In this document: positions 24,917 to 32,765 of the stretch, piece by piece
Layout of the letters: each line of letters opens with the position of its first letter
Numbering within the stretch: position 1 is the first letter of the stretch
NCBI GenBank assembly: GCA_049299095.1
Contig: JBAQWV010000022.1
Span: 1 to 64,000, forward strand
Reading direction: 5' to 3'
DNA: 64,000 nucleotides
Origin: JAAEKA01 sp049299095
GTDB lineage: Bacteria; Chloroflexota; Anaerolineae; JAAEKA01
Notes under the pieces: generated by a model
What the model saw: the letters and a program-made list of their open reading frames with translations, nothing else
What the model was told of the DNA's origin: nothing
Database searches by the model: none
Position numbers and translations under genes: made by a program

Positions 24917-25408
24917 ATGAAACGCTTGCTGGTGGTACTGGGTGAAGGGGGGCACACGCGGCAAATGCTGCAATTGCTGGACCAGCTTGGCCCCAATTAC
25001 GAATACCATTACCTGATTGCCGTAGAAGATCAGCTCTCTGAGGATAAAATTCGGCTGCCGGGGCCGGTATATCGCATCGGCAGGCCGCGCAGCAAGGTCA
25101 AGGGGCACACCGACAGCGTGGCGACAGGGGCTTGGCACAGTCTGCAAAGCATGATGCAATTGTGGCCGATGCTGCGCCGCATTCGTCCGCAGGCGATTCT
25201 GGCGAACGGGCCGTCGGTGGCTGTGCCGGCTGCACTGCTGGGCAAGTTACAAGGAGCCGCGATTATCTACGTGGAAAGCGCGTCGCGCGTTGAGCAGATC
25301 AGCACCAGCGGTCGGCTGGTCTATCCTTTCGCGGATCTGTTTTTGGTGCAGTGGCCGCAACTGCAAGCACGCTACCGCAAAGCGATCTACGCGGGCCGGT
25401 TGTTGTAG
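24917..25408 (+). CDS. Alg14-like UDP-sugar transferase subunit (PssD/Cps14F type)
   Basis: A 163-residue protein that starts MKRLLVVLGEGGHTRQMLQL, the hallmark GGHTxQML motif of Alg14. It continues with ILANGPSVAVPAALLGKL and YVESASRVEQISTSGRLVY, also conserved in the family. Alg14-type proteins bind the membrane and recruit a catalytic Alg13-type partner (PssE, Cps14G) to add a sugar to a lipid-linked intermediate. No Alg13-type gene follows; the next bases hold a strong terminator. Either the partner is elsewhere or the upstream glycosyltransferase replaces it. Confidence 0.85.
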   Translation: MKRLLVVLGEGGHTRQMLQLLDQLGPNYEYHYLIAVEDQLSEDKIRLPGPVYRIGRPRSKVKGHTDSVATGAWHSLQSMMQLWPMLRRIRPQAILANGPSVAVPAALLGKLQGAAIIYVESASRVEQISTSGRLVYPFADLFLVQWPQLQARYRKAIYAGRLL

Positions 25409-25445
25409 CTGTGTGCTGTGAACAGCCGTCCGTCATAACTCAACA

Positions 25446-25476
25446 AAAAACAGGCTCCTACACAGGAGCCTGTTTT
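25446..25476. terminator. Bidirectional intrinsic terminator
   Basis: A 12-bp perfect stem, AAACAGGCTCCT (25448-25459) with AGGAGCCTGTTT (25464-25475), loop ACAC. Runs of A on the left and T on the right serve the alg14 homologue (+) and the oxidoreductase gene (-). Confidence 0.9.
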
Positions 25477-25495
25477 GATATCACTCAAGCGGGGC

Positions 25496-26155
25496 TTAAT
25501 TGTGGGGCAAGCGGCTGATGAGCAGCGCTTCCGGCACAGCGCCTTCGACAAAGGTCGTCTCGTTGATCACGGTGCGCGGCACACCCATCACGCTATACTT
25601 GTCGGACAGCTCAGGGAATTCCATCGCTTCCACCATATCCGCGGTGACCTTGCCACTGGCAAAAGCCAGTTGATGCGCCAGCACCACCGCCTGCGGGCAG
25701 TACGGGCACGTCGGCGTGACGAAAACCTGCAAGTGTAACGGCTGCTGCAGGCTCGCCAGCTTGTCCAGCGTCGCCTTGCTCAGGCTAACCCGGCCACTGC
25801 CGACCAGCTTGATAGCTTCCAGCAGGCTGATAAATTCATAGCCGCTGGGGATGCCATAGAAGCGGATTCCATAGTCGCGGTCAGCCGCGCCATCTTGTCC
25901 CGCACTTTGCACCGAAAAAGCTGGCGTCTTGTCAATGCCGAACTGCGCAGCCAGCCCCGTCTCCTGCTCGAAATCGTGGACTTCCACACTCAACAGCGGC
26001 GATAGGGCAGCCAGCTCTTCCAGCAAGCCCTGAATCTCGTCACAATACAGGCAGTTATCTTGTTCGGTAAAGAAAACCAGCTTGACCGGCAGGGTTAAAT
26101 GGTCGGTAAATTGTTGTTCTACAGCAACGCGATCTTTGTCTGTTAGCAAAGCCAT
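25496..26155 (-). CDS. Two-domain thioredoxin-fold protein disulfide oxidoreductase
   Basis: A 219-residue protein made of two thioredoxin folds, like the protein disulfide oxidoreductases (PDO) of thermophiles. The first domain has CLYC (Cys35, Cys38) and a cis-proline in DKTPAF; the second has CPYC (Cys150, Cys153) and cis-proline in GVPRT. The second motif is glutaredoxin-like. It probably reduces or shuffles cytosolic disulfides. A strong ribosome binding site (AAAAGGAGAATCCTC) precedes the ATG. A 49-codon gene lies 71 bases upstream in the same direction. Confidence 0.9.
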   Translation of the reverse strand: MALLTDKDRVAVEQQFTDHLTLPVKLVFFTEQDNCLYCDEIQGLLEELAALSPLLSVEVHDFEQETGLAAQFGIDKTPAFSVQSAGQDGAADRDYGIRFYGIPSGYEFISLLEAIKLVGSGRVSLSKATLDKLASLQQPLHLQVFVTPTCPYCPQAVVLAHQLAFASGKVTADMVEAMEFPELSDKYSVMGVPRTVINETTFVEGAVPEALLISRLPHN

Positions 26156-26226
26156 GAGGATTCTCCTTTTGTTTGTCCATTCTGTTCAAACAATTGGATG
26201 CACACTCTGGCCCTGCGTTACACGGC

Positions 26227-26376
26227 CTAAAACAAATTACGCAGTGCGCTCAGTTCGTCTTCAATCTCAGTCAATCGTTCCTTGATCTGCTGAATGGCTT
26301 CGCGCAAAATACGCATCTCTGATTTGAGAACTTCCATCTCGGAAGCCGCGGCAGAAGGAGTACGTTCAGTCGTCAT
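26227..26376 (-). CDS. 49-residue coiled-coil microprotein, function unknown
   Basis: Read from the minus strand: ATG at 26376 with a perfect GGAGGAA six bases upstream, 49 codons, TAG. After a short N-terminus (MTTERTPSAAA) the protein is one amphipathic helix, EMEVLKSEMRILREAIQQ and IKERLTEIEDELSALRNLF, with hydrophobic residues at heptad positions, so it should oligomerise as a coiled coil. No family recognised. A promoter (CCCCAA/ATTATA on the plus strand) lies just upstream, and the oxidoreductase gene follows, so the two may share a transcript. Confidence 0.7.
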   Translation of the reverse strand: MTTERTPSAAASEMEVLKSEMRILREAIQQIKERLTEIEDELSALRNLF

Positions 26377-26428
26377 AAGTTCCTCCAGAAACAAAAATAA
26401 ATCGGGCGCACAGCCGTCGCCTGCTGTA

Positions 26429-26456
26429 ATTATAACCGACAGAGGATGATCCCCAA
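26429..26456 (-). promoter_or_regulatory. Promoter of the 49-residue ORF/oxidoreductase unit
   Basis: On the minus strand TTGGGG (26456-26451), 16-bp spacer, TATAAT (26434-26429), about 50 bases before the ATG at 26376. Confidence 0.55.
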
Positions 26457-26471
26457 AGCAACGTCAGGCAG

Positions 26472-26514
26472 TAGAAAAAGAGAAAGGGCGACAGACCGTC
26501 CCAATCTGTCGCCC
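26472..26514 (-). terminator. Intrinsic terminator after histidine ammonia-lyase
   Basis: A 10-bp perfect stem (GGGCGACAGA 26486-26495, TCTGTCGCCC 26505-26514). Read on the minus strand it is followed by TTTCTCTTTTT. It lies about 95 bases past the hutH stop. Confidence 0.75.
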
Positions 26515-26607
26515 CCGCAAGGAGGAAGGAAGGAGCATCATTCGTTTCGAACGACTATGCACAGCATATCGTAGTTTCCTTAACGAATCATTAGAAGAAG
26601 TTAAACG

Positions 26608-28179
26608 TCAGTTCAGAGAACGTTCAGCAAAGGCCGCTGCGGTCACTGAACCGTCTACCACCAGGCCGCGCAGTGTTTCGATCAGCGGGTACATGACGGC
26701 ATCCTCTTCCAGGAAGGGCACATGCTGCCGCACCAGCGCGTAAACGCCCGCGGTGCCTGTACCCAGCCGCGCGTCCGGCATCACCTCACGGCGGAAGTCA
26801 ACCCCCTGCGCCGCAGCCAGTAGCTCAATCGCCAGAATCGTTTCCACGTTGCGCAGCACGCGCCGCGCCTGCCGCGCGGCAATCGGCCCGTTACTGACGT
26901 GATCTTCCCAGTTGGCGCTGGTTGGAATCGTGTCTGCGCTGGCGGGATGCACCAGCGACTTGTTCTCCGAGGCCAGCGCGGCCGCAGTGTACTGCACCAG
27001 CATCAGCCCACTGTGCAGGCCGCCTTGCTTGGTGAGAAAATCGGGCAATACATGCCGGTTACTGGCGCCATCGGTCAGGCGGCTCAGGCGGCGCTCCGAC
27101 ATATTGCCCAGCTCGGTGACAGCCAGCCCCAGATAATCGAAGGCAATCGCCAGCGGCTCGCCGTGAAAGTTGCCGCCGCTGACCACATCGGCCTGTCCCG
27201 TGGTTTCATCTATGAAGATTAGCGGGTTATCAGTGGCTGAATTCAGTTCGATCTCGACCACCCAACGCGCATACTTGATCGCATCGTGACACGCGCCATG
27301 CACCTGCGGGATGCAGCGCAGCGTGTACGGGTCTTGTGGCTCGGTGGTGTCAGGCTGCGACACATCGCGCACAAAGGTGGAATCGGCCAGCAGCCCGCGC
27401 AGCCGCGCCGCACACTCCATCGCACGCGGGTGCGGGCGCGCGGCCTGCAAGCGCGCGTCGAACGCAGCCGGCGTGCCGTGCAGCGCCTCCAGGCTCAGAC
27501 AGCCCACGATATCGGCGACGGCCGCGGCGTTTTCCGCCTCTACCACGGCCAGCGAACCAAGTGCGGCCATCAGGGTCGTGCCGTTGGTGAGCGCCAAGCC
27601 TTCCTTGGCTTGCAGCGTCAGCGGTTCCAGGCCCGTGGCCTGCAAGGCTGCGCCCCCTGGCAGCACCGCGCCGTTCAGCTCAGCCTCGCCCATGCCGATC
27701 ATCACCAACGCCACGTGGGCCAGCGGGGCCAGGTCGCCGCTGGCACCCAGCGAACCTTGGCGCGGTACCACAGGATGCACCCCGCGCTCCAACATACGCA
27801 ACAACAGGTCAATCACTGCCAGGCGGCAGCCGGAATGTCCCTTGGCCAGCGTGTTGGCGCGGATCAGCATCATCGCACGCACCACTGCGGTTTCCAACGG
27901 ACGCCCAACACCGACCGCGTGGCTCATTACAATGTTACGCTGAAGCTGTGCAGTTTGCTCCGCGTCAATCACGCGGTTGCAGAACGCGCCAAAGCCGGTG
28001 GTGATGCCGTACACCACCCGATTCTGCGCGACGAAATCCTCGACGGCCTGCCGGGCGCGCGCCACCCGATGCTGGGCCTGCTCGCTCAGCGCAAAGCGCA
28101 TTGCCGCCGGGCGCGCATAAGCCGCGGCCACGACTGCTTCAATGGTTAGAGTTTCACCGTCTAAAATTAGTGTCTGCAT
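26608..28179 (-). CDS. hutH: Histidine ammonia-lyase
   Basis: A 523-residue protein. The MIO cofactor triad Ala146-Ser147-Gly148 is in GSLGASGDLAPL, and the catalytic Tyr58 in VVYGITTGFG. The selectivity pair in NIVMSHAVGVG is Ser-His, which points to histidine rather than phenylalanine or tyrosine as substrate. It deaminates His to urocanate. No other hut gene is near, so the pathway is scattered or the product has another use. The start is fixed at ATG 28179 (MQTLILDGETLTIE); the open frame continues upstream by chance. A TATAAT-like -10 box on the minus strand lies at 28223-28228. Confidence 0.93.
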   Translation of the reverse strand: MQTLILDGETLTIEAVVAAAYARPAAMRFALSEQAQHRVARARQAVEDFVAQNRVVYGITTGFGAFCNRVIDAEQTAQLQRNIVMSHAVGVGRPLETAVVRAMMLIRANTLAKGHSGCRLAVIDLLLRMLERGVHPVVPRQGSLGASGDLAPLAHVALVMIGMGEAELNGAVLPGGAALQATGLEPLTLQAKEGLALTNGTTLMAALGSLAVVEAENAAAVADIVGCLSLEALHGTPAAFDARLQAARPHPRAMECAARLRGLLADSTFVRDVSQPDTTEPQDPYTLRCIPQVHGACHDAIKYARWVVEIELNSATDNPLIFIDETTGQADVVSGGNFHGEPLAIAFDYLGLAVTELGNMSERRLSRLTDGASNRHVLPDFLTKQGGLHSGLMLVQYTAAALASENKSLVHPASADTIPTSANWEDHVSNGPIAARQARRVLRNVETILAIELLAAAQGVDFRREVMPDARLGTGTAGVYALVRQHVPFLEEDAVMYPLIETLRGLVVDGSVTAAAFAERSLN

Positions 28180-28291
28180 TGACACAAAGCACCTCACAGG
28201 AAAGAATGTTTGGGACAAGCGCATTATAACACGCGCTCGAAGCTTCTGCGGAGTTTGCATCTCTCGATACGAACCAGCGAAAGCCTTGTCC

Positions 28292-28320
28292 TTGCCGAAT
28301 TCTCCAGCCGCGGGTACAAT
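28292..28320 (+). promoter_or_regulatory. Promoter for a (near-)leaderless glycosyltransferase transcript
   Basis: TTGCCG (28292-28297), a 17-bp spacer, TACAAT (28315-28320). The ATG is at 28330, only nine bases past the -10 box, so transcription should start within a few bases of the initiation codon. Confidence 0.65.
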
Positions 28321-28329
28321 TCCCGCGTT

Positions 28330-29442
28330 ATGAAAACAGCTTTGGTACACGACTGGCTCAATCAGATCGGCGGCGCGGAAAACGTGCTGGAAACGCTGGT
28401 GGATATGTTCCCCGGCGCGCCGGTCTACACAAGCATCTATGCGCCCAAGCTGATGCCATCCACCTATACCGCTTGGGACATCCGCACCAGCTTTATGCAG
28501 CGGTTGCCCGGCGTTGCCACTCATCATCAAAGCTATCTGCCATTCTATCCGCTCGCGTTCGAAGAATTCGACCTGAGCGGCTACGATCTGGTACTGAGCA
28601 ACAAATCGGCCTTTTGTCACGGCGTCATCACGCCGCCGGAGACGCTGCACATCTGTTATTGCCTGACGCCAACCCGGTTTCTGTGGATGTACGATGCGTA
28701 CCGGCAGCGGGAAGGGTTGGGCAAAGCCGCAGATAGCGCGTTGCGGCCGGTGCTGGCGAGTCTGCGCCAGTGGGACCGGTTGGCCGCGGATCGCGTGGAT
28801 CACTTCATCGCAATCAGCCGCGTGGTGCAGGCGCGTATCGAAAAATATTATCGCCGCCCCAGCACCGTCATCTATCCGCCGGTGGATGTGCAGCGTTTTA
28901 CCCCATCCGACCGGCAGCCGGGCGACTATTACCTGGCCGGCGGGCGGTTGATTCCGTACAAGCGCGTAGATTTGGTGGTCGAAGCCTTCAATCAACTTGG
29001 CTTGCCGCTAATTGTTTACGGCGATGGCCGCGACCGTGCCGCGCTGGAACAGCGCGCAGGCAGCAACGTCACCTTCCTGGGCCGCGTATCGTGGGATCGG
29101 CTGGTAGATTTGTTCCAGCACAGCCGCGCCTTTATCTTCCCCGGCCTGGAAGATTTTGGCATTGCCCCGCTCGAAGCACAGGCCGCGGGCCGACCGGTGA
29201 TCGCTTACGCGGGCGGTGGCGCGCTGGACACGGTGCTGCACGGCGAGACAGGGTTGTTGTTCCACGAGCAAAGCACGGCCGCGCTGGTGGCTGCGGTGCG
29301 CGCTTTTGAAAGTATGACCTTTAGTCCGGCGGCTTGTCGCAGCAACGCAGAACGCTTTGCAGAAGAGCATTTTCGTCACGAGCTAAACCGCTTCATTGCG
29401 CAGCGCATGGATGAACATACCGGTAGGCAAGTACACAAGTAG
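28330..29442 (+). CDS. Glycosyltransferase (GT4, WbaZ/mannosyltransferase-like)
   Basis: A 370-residue GT-B enzyme from ATG 28330 (MKTALVHDWLNQIGGAENVLE); the longer frame upstream runs through the promoter. The N-terminal motif VHDWLNQIGGAE is typical of WbaZ-like mannosyl- or rhamnosyltransferases. The donor domain has YYLAGGRLIPYKRVDLVVEA, LIVYGDGRDRAAL and FPGLEDFGIAPLEAQAAGRP with the conserved E-x7-E. It opens the exopolysaccharide cluster that continues to rmlB. The last codons (AAG TAG) are formed by a heptad repeat. Confidence 0.9.
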   Translation: MKTALVHDWLNQIGGAENVLETLVDMFPGAPVYTSIYAPKLMPSTYTAWDIRTSFMQRLPGVATHHQSYLPFYPLAFEEFDLSGYDLVLSNKSAFCHGVITPPETLHICYCLTPTRFLWMYDAYRQREGLGKAADSALRPVLASLRQWDRLAADRVDHFIAISRVVQARIEKYYRRPSTVIYPPVDVQRFTPSDRQPGDYYLAGGRLIPYKRVDLVVEAFNQLGLPLIVYGDGRDRAALEQRAGSNVTFLGRVSWDRLVDLFQHSRAFIFPGLEDFGIAPLEAQAAGRPVIAYAGGGALDTVLHGETGLLFHEQSTAALVAAVRAFESMTFSPAACRSNAERFAEEHFRHELNRFIAQRMDEHTGRQVHK

Positions 29443-29455
29443 CAAGTAGACAAGT
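29428..29455 (+). repeat. Period-7 repeat spanning the glycosyltransferase stop and reaching the next start
   Basis: Exactly four heptads: CAAGTAC ACAAGTA GCAAGTA GACAAGT. It supplies the TAG stop (29440-29442) of the upstream gene and ends one base before the ATG of the Wzz-like gene (29457). A related array lies at the end of the ABC ATPase gene near 39.07 kb. Confidence 0.6.
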
Positions 29456-29456
29456 T

Positions 29457-30140
29457 ATGGAACTACGACAATATTGGGCTGTGGTGCGACGTTGGTGGTG
29501 GCTGCCGGTGCTGGCGGTGCTGTTGACCGCGGCGCTGGCACTGGTGATGGATCGTCCGTGGCAACCGCGCGCGCCGGTTTATACCCTGCCGCTCAGCTTT
29601 AGCATCGGAATGCAGCCGCAGGGCCTGCAAACGGGTGAACAAAACTATTACACCGCGGTCGCCAGCGAGTACCTGATTGACGACATGGCCGCGGTGGTGC
29701 GCGGCAGCGAATTCGCCACCGCGGTCAGTCAGCGTCTTGCCGCGCAGGGCATCGCCATCCCGCCGGGCGCGCTGCAAGGCTCCACGCAGTCAGGCAAGGT
29801 GCATCGCATCCTCGACATCACCGTCACCTGGAATAACCCCGACGACCTGGCCGCTATCGGCGATGCCATCGCGGCCACGCTGGAGCAGGACGCCGGGCAA
29901 TTTATGCCGCGGCTCTTTGCACAGAACGGCGCGGCCTACCTGGTGAACCGCGGCGGCATCGGCGCGAGCCAGCCGGGGTTGCGCGACAAGCTGGAACTGC
30001 CGCTGCGCCTGCTGTTGGCGCTGGCTGCCGGTGTGGCGCTGGCCTTTCTGGCCGAATACCTGGATGATCGCATTCGTGGCCGCGCGGACGTAGAGCGGCT
30101 GGGCCTTGATGTGCTGGCCGAGATTCCGCGGCAGAAGTAG
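29457..30140 (+). CDS. Wzz-like polysaccharide co-polymerase, first copy
   Basis: A 227-residue protein with the Wzz topology: N-terminal transmembrane segment (WWWLPVLAVLLTAALALVM), an extracytoplasmic domain, and a second membrane segment (LLLALAAGVALAFLAEYL) followed by a short cytoplasmic tail ending LGLDVLAEIPRQK. That tail resembles the end of the co-polymerase part of Wzc/CapA proteins before the kinase. It should control chain length during polymer export. It starts immediately after a heptad repeat. Confidence 0.8.
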   Translation: MELRQYWAVVRRWWWLPVLAVLLTAALALVMDRPWQPRAPVYTLPLSFSIGMQPQGLQTGEQNYYTAVASEYLIDDMAAVVRGSEFATAVSQRLAAQGIAIPPGALQGSTQSGKVHRILDITVTWNNPDDLAAIGDAIAATLEQDAGQFMPRLFAQNGAAYLVNRGGIGASQPGLRDKLELPLRLLLALAAGVALAFLAEYLDDRIRGRADVERLGLDVLAEIPRQK

Positions 30141-30190
30141 CTGCTTTCTGTGGTACAATAGCGTTCTGGATAGGTCTGGAGACAAGAACG

Positions 30191-30913
30191 ATGGAAATAC
30201 GTGACTATCTGAATATTTTGCGCAAACGAGGCTGGATCATCGTGGCGCTGGCGTTGCTGGCCGCGCTGGCTGCGTTCGGCATCAGCAAGGTGCAGACGCC
30301 GGTCTATAAGGCTAAAGCCACGGTGAGCGTCGTACCCGCGCGCCCAGACCTCGGTCTGGGTATGACTGCCAAAGACCTGCTGCGCAACTTCGCCGTCAAC
30401 ATCCGCACGCACAAGATGGCGCGCCAGGTGATTGACGAAGCCGAACTGGATATGTCTACCTACGACCTGTTGAGCAAGATCGAGGTCAACGCAGTCGGCG
30501 ATTCGTTTATGATCGAAATCTCCGCGGAGGACGAAGAACCTGCCGTGGCCGTGAAGATCGCGATGGCCTTCGCCAACCAGTTCGTCAGCGAGCGCAACGC
30601 CTACTATCAACAGCAGGACAAGGCCGACCGCATCGAGGTCAAGCTGGTGGACGACATCATTGATGCCCCGCTGTTCAAGCCCAAGCCGCTGCTGAATGCA
30701 ATAGCCGGATTGGTGCTGGGCGCACTGCTGGGCCTGCTGATGGTCTTTGCGCTGGAATGGCTGGAGGCTGACATTTTACGCACCCCGGCCGCGGTGGAGC
30801 GTGCGCTCGGCGTGAACGTGCTGGGCGCGATTCCCGCGGAAACGAACCAACCTGCCCGTAACACACGCGCCAGCCAGCGCGCTGTGGCGAGCAGCACTGC
30901 GCCGGTGAAATAG
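30191..30913 (+). CDS. Wzz-like polysaccharide co-polymerase, second copy (CapA/YveK type)
   Basis: A 240-residue Wzz-domain protein: MEIRDYLNILRKRGWIIVALALLAALAAFG at the N-terminus (membrane segment) and LLNAIAGLVLGALLGLLMVFALEWLEADI near the C-terminus, followed by LGVNVLGAIPAE. In Gram-positive-type systems such a protein activates a separate CpsD/CapB kinase, which is the next gene. An extended -10 box, TGGTACAAT (30151-30159), lies upstream and GGAGACAAG precedes the ATG, so it may have its own promoter. Confidence 0.85.
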   Translation: MEIRDYLNILRKRGWIIVALALLAALAAFGISKVQTPVYKAKATVSVVPARPDLGLGMTAKDLLRNFAVNIRTHKMARQVIDEAELDMSTYDLLSKIEVNAVGDSFMIEISAEDEEPAVAVKIAMAFANQFVSERNAYYQQQDKADRIEVKLVDDIIDAPLFKPKPLLNAIAGLVLGALLGLLMVFALEWLEADILRTPAAVERALGVNVLGAIPAETNQPARNTRASQRAVASSTAPVK

Positions 30914-30989
30914 GCTTTCCATCCAGGATTCCGGAAGTTCTCTGATTTCCGCAGTCTGTGCTTGAACATTCTGTTTTCAAGAAATTACT

Positions 30990-31640
30990 ATGACCAAACA
31001 ACTGATTACCCTTGCCGATCCCCGCTCGCCAGCCGCCGAAGCCTATCGCACCTTGTACATCAACCTGTCTTTTGCCAGCGAAGGCAAGCCGGTGCAGCGG
31101 TTGTTGATTACCTCAGCCGAAACCGGCGAAGATAAGTCTAGCACGCTGGCGAATCTGGCTGTGGTGGCTGCCCAGATGGGGCAGCGCGTGGTGGTGATGG
31201 ACTGCGATCTGCGCGCGCCGGAACAGCATGAGCTGTTTGGCGTGCGCAATGACACGGGCCTGACTGCACTGGTTGGCAGCAAAACGGGTCTGGCTGTGGC
31301 GCTGCAAAACGTGACCGCGGTGCCGGGGCTGCGCGTGCTGCCCAGTGGCCCCCTGCCAGTCAGCCCGTCGCAGGTGCTGGCTGCGCGGCGCATGGACGAA
31401 ATCATGGCCGAGCTGGCGCAGGATGCCGATCTGGTGCTGGTGGATGCGCCGCCAGCCGCGGGCGTGGCGGATGCGTCGGTGCTGGCGACCAAAGTAGACG
31501 GCGTGCTGTTGGTGCTGAACGCGGGCCACAGCAAGCGCGACCAGGCGCGGCGCGCCAAGGAAGCGTTGGCGCGCGTCAACGCGCCGCTGCTGGGTGTGGT
31601 ACTGATCAATGTTGCCGAAAGTGGCGGCGTGCTGGGCTAA
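30990..31640 (+). CDS. CpsD/CapB-like tyrosine kinase family ATPase
   Basis: A 216-residue P-loop protein of the bacterial tyrosine kinase group: Walker A region LLITSAETGEDKSSTLANLA, Walker A' VVVMDCDLRAPE and Walker B DLVLVDAPPAAGVAD. Two differences from active kinases are visible. The usual GEGKS is GEDKS, and there is no Tyr cluster at the C-terminus (it ends VAESGGVLG). It may therefore bind nucleotide and pair with the Wzz protein without phosphorylating itself; that is inference. Located between the Wzz pair and rmlA in the same direction. Confidence 0.82.
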   Translation: MTKQLITLADPRSPAAEAYRTLYINLSFASEGKPVQRLLITSAETGEDKSSTLANLAVVAAQMGQRVVVMDCDLRAPEQHELFGVRNDTGLTALVGSKTGLAVALQNVTAVPGLRVLPSGPLPVSPSQVLAARRMDEIMAELAQDADLVLVDAPPAAGVADASVLATKVDGVLLVLNAGHSKRDQARRAKEALARVNAPLLGVVLINVAESGGVLG

Positions 31641-31673
31641 AACAAAACATTCAAGAAAGAAGCAGGAAGTTCC

Positions 31674-32747
31674 ATGAAGGGCCTTATTTTAAGCGGCGGC
31701 AAAGGGTCACGACTCTATCCGTTGACCTACACCAGCGCCAAACAGTTGGTGCCGGTTGCCAACAAACCAGTGTTGTTTCGTGTGATTGAAGCAATCCGCG
31801 ATGCTGGAATTACGGACATTGGTATTGTGGTTGGTGTGGACGATAACGCGCGGCAGATCCGCGAAGCCGTGGGCCGCGGCGGGCGTTGGGGCGTCAATGT
31901 AACCTTTATCCCCCAGGATGCGCCGCTGGGGCTGGCGCACGCGGTCAAGATCAGCCAGGATTTTCTGGGCAATGACCGCTTTGTGATGTTCCTGGGCGAT
32001 AACGTGATTCAAGGCGGCATCAGCCCGCTGATCCGTGAATTTGAATACAGCGCGTGGAACAGCCAGATCGTCTTGACGCGCGTAGAAAAGCCAGAGCAGT
32101 ACGGTGTGGCGCAAATCGCGGACGACGGCTCGATCATTCGATTGATCGAAAAGCCTAAAGAGCCACCGAGTGATCTGGCGCTGGTCGGTATTTACATGTT
32201 CGACCCGCATATCTTCGAGGCGGTTCACGCCATTAAACCCTCGTGGCGCGGCGAGCTGGAAATCACCGACGCGATCCAATGGCTGGTGGATAACGGCTAC
32301 GCGGTGCATCCCTACGTGCATCGCGGCTGGTGGATTGACACCGGCGCGCCGATTGACATGCTGGCCGCCAACGACAAGGTGCTGGAAGAGCTGAGCCACG
32401 AGATCAAGGGGTTTGTGGACAAAGATTCACGTGTCAGCGACAATGTGACCGTAGAAGTGGGTGCGGAGATCATTAACAGCGTGGTGCGCGGTCCGGCGAT
32501 CATCGGTGAAGGTACGCGCATTATCAATTCCTACGTCGGGCCGTTCACGTCCATCTATCATCATTGCGTGATCGAAGACAGCGAAGTTGAGCACTGCATT
32601 GTGCTGGAAAATTCGCAGATCGTGGACATTCCCGCGCGCATTGCTGACAGCCTGCTGGGGCGGCAGGTCACGCTGATTCGCTCGCCCTACAAGCCCAAAG
32701 CCTACAAATTAACGCTGGGCGACCACAGCAAGATCGGTATTTTGTAG
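31674..32747 (+). CDS. rmlA: Glucose-1-phosphate thymidylyltransferase, long form
   Basis: A 357-residue nucleotidyltransferase. The N-terminal signature LSGGKGSRLYPLTYTSAKQL matches GGxGxRLxPxT, and the sugar-binding EKPKEPPSDLALVGIYMF follows. After about residue 240 comes a left-handed beta-helix tail (hexapeptide turns such as VTVEVGAEIINSVVRGPAII). This makes it the long form, like StrD, rather than the 290-residue enterobacterial RmlA. It makes dTDP-glucose from dTTP and glucose-1-phosphate. rmlB lies downstream, separated by one unknown gene. Confidence 0.9.
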   Translation: MKGLILSGGKGSRLYPLTYTSAKQLVPVANKPVLFRVIEAIRDAGITDIGIVVGVDDNARQIREAVGRGGRWGVNVTFIPQDAPLGLAHAVKISQDFLGNDRFVMFLGDNVIQGGISPLIREFEYSAWNSQIVLTRVEKPEQYGVAQIADDGSIIRLIEKPKEPPSDLALVGIYMFDPHIFEAVHAIKPSWRGELEITDAIQWLVDNGYAVHPYVHRGWWIDTGAPIDMLAANDKVLEELSHEIKGFVDKDSRVSDNVTVEVGAEIINSVVRGPAIIGEGTRIINSYVGPFTSIYHHCVIEDSEVEHCIVLENSQIVDIPARIADSLLGRQVTLIRSPYKPKAYKLTLGDHSKIGIL

Positions 32748-32765
32748 CCGCCGTGGAGTCGCTGT

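Noticed and set aside
28180..28995. N-terminal extension of histidine ammonia-lyase to 795 residues
   Set aside because: The frame is open by chance across the glycosyltransferase gene on the other strand; HutH homology starts exactly at Met 28179 with a reasonable ribosome binding site.
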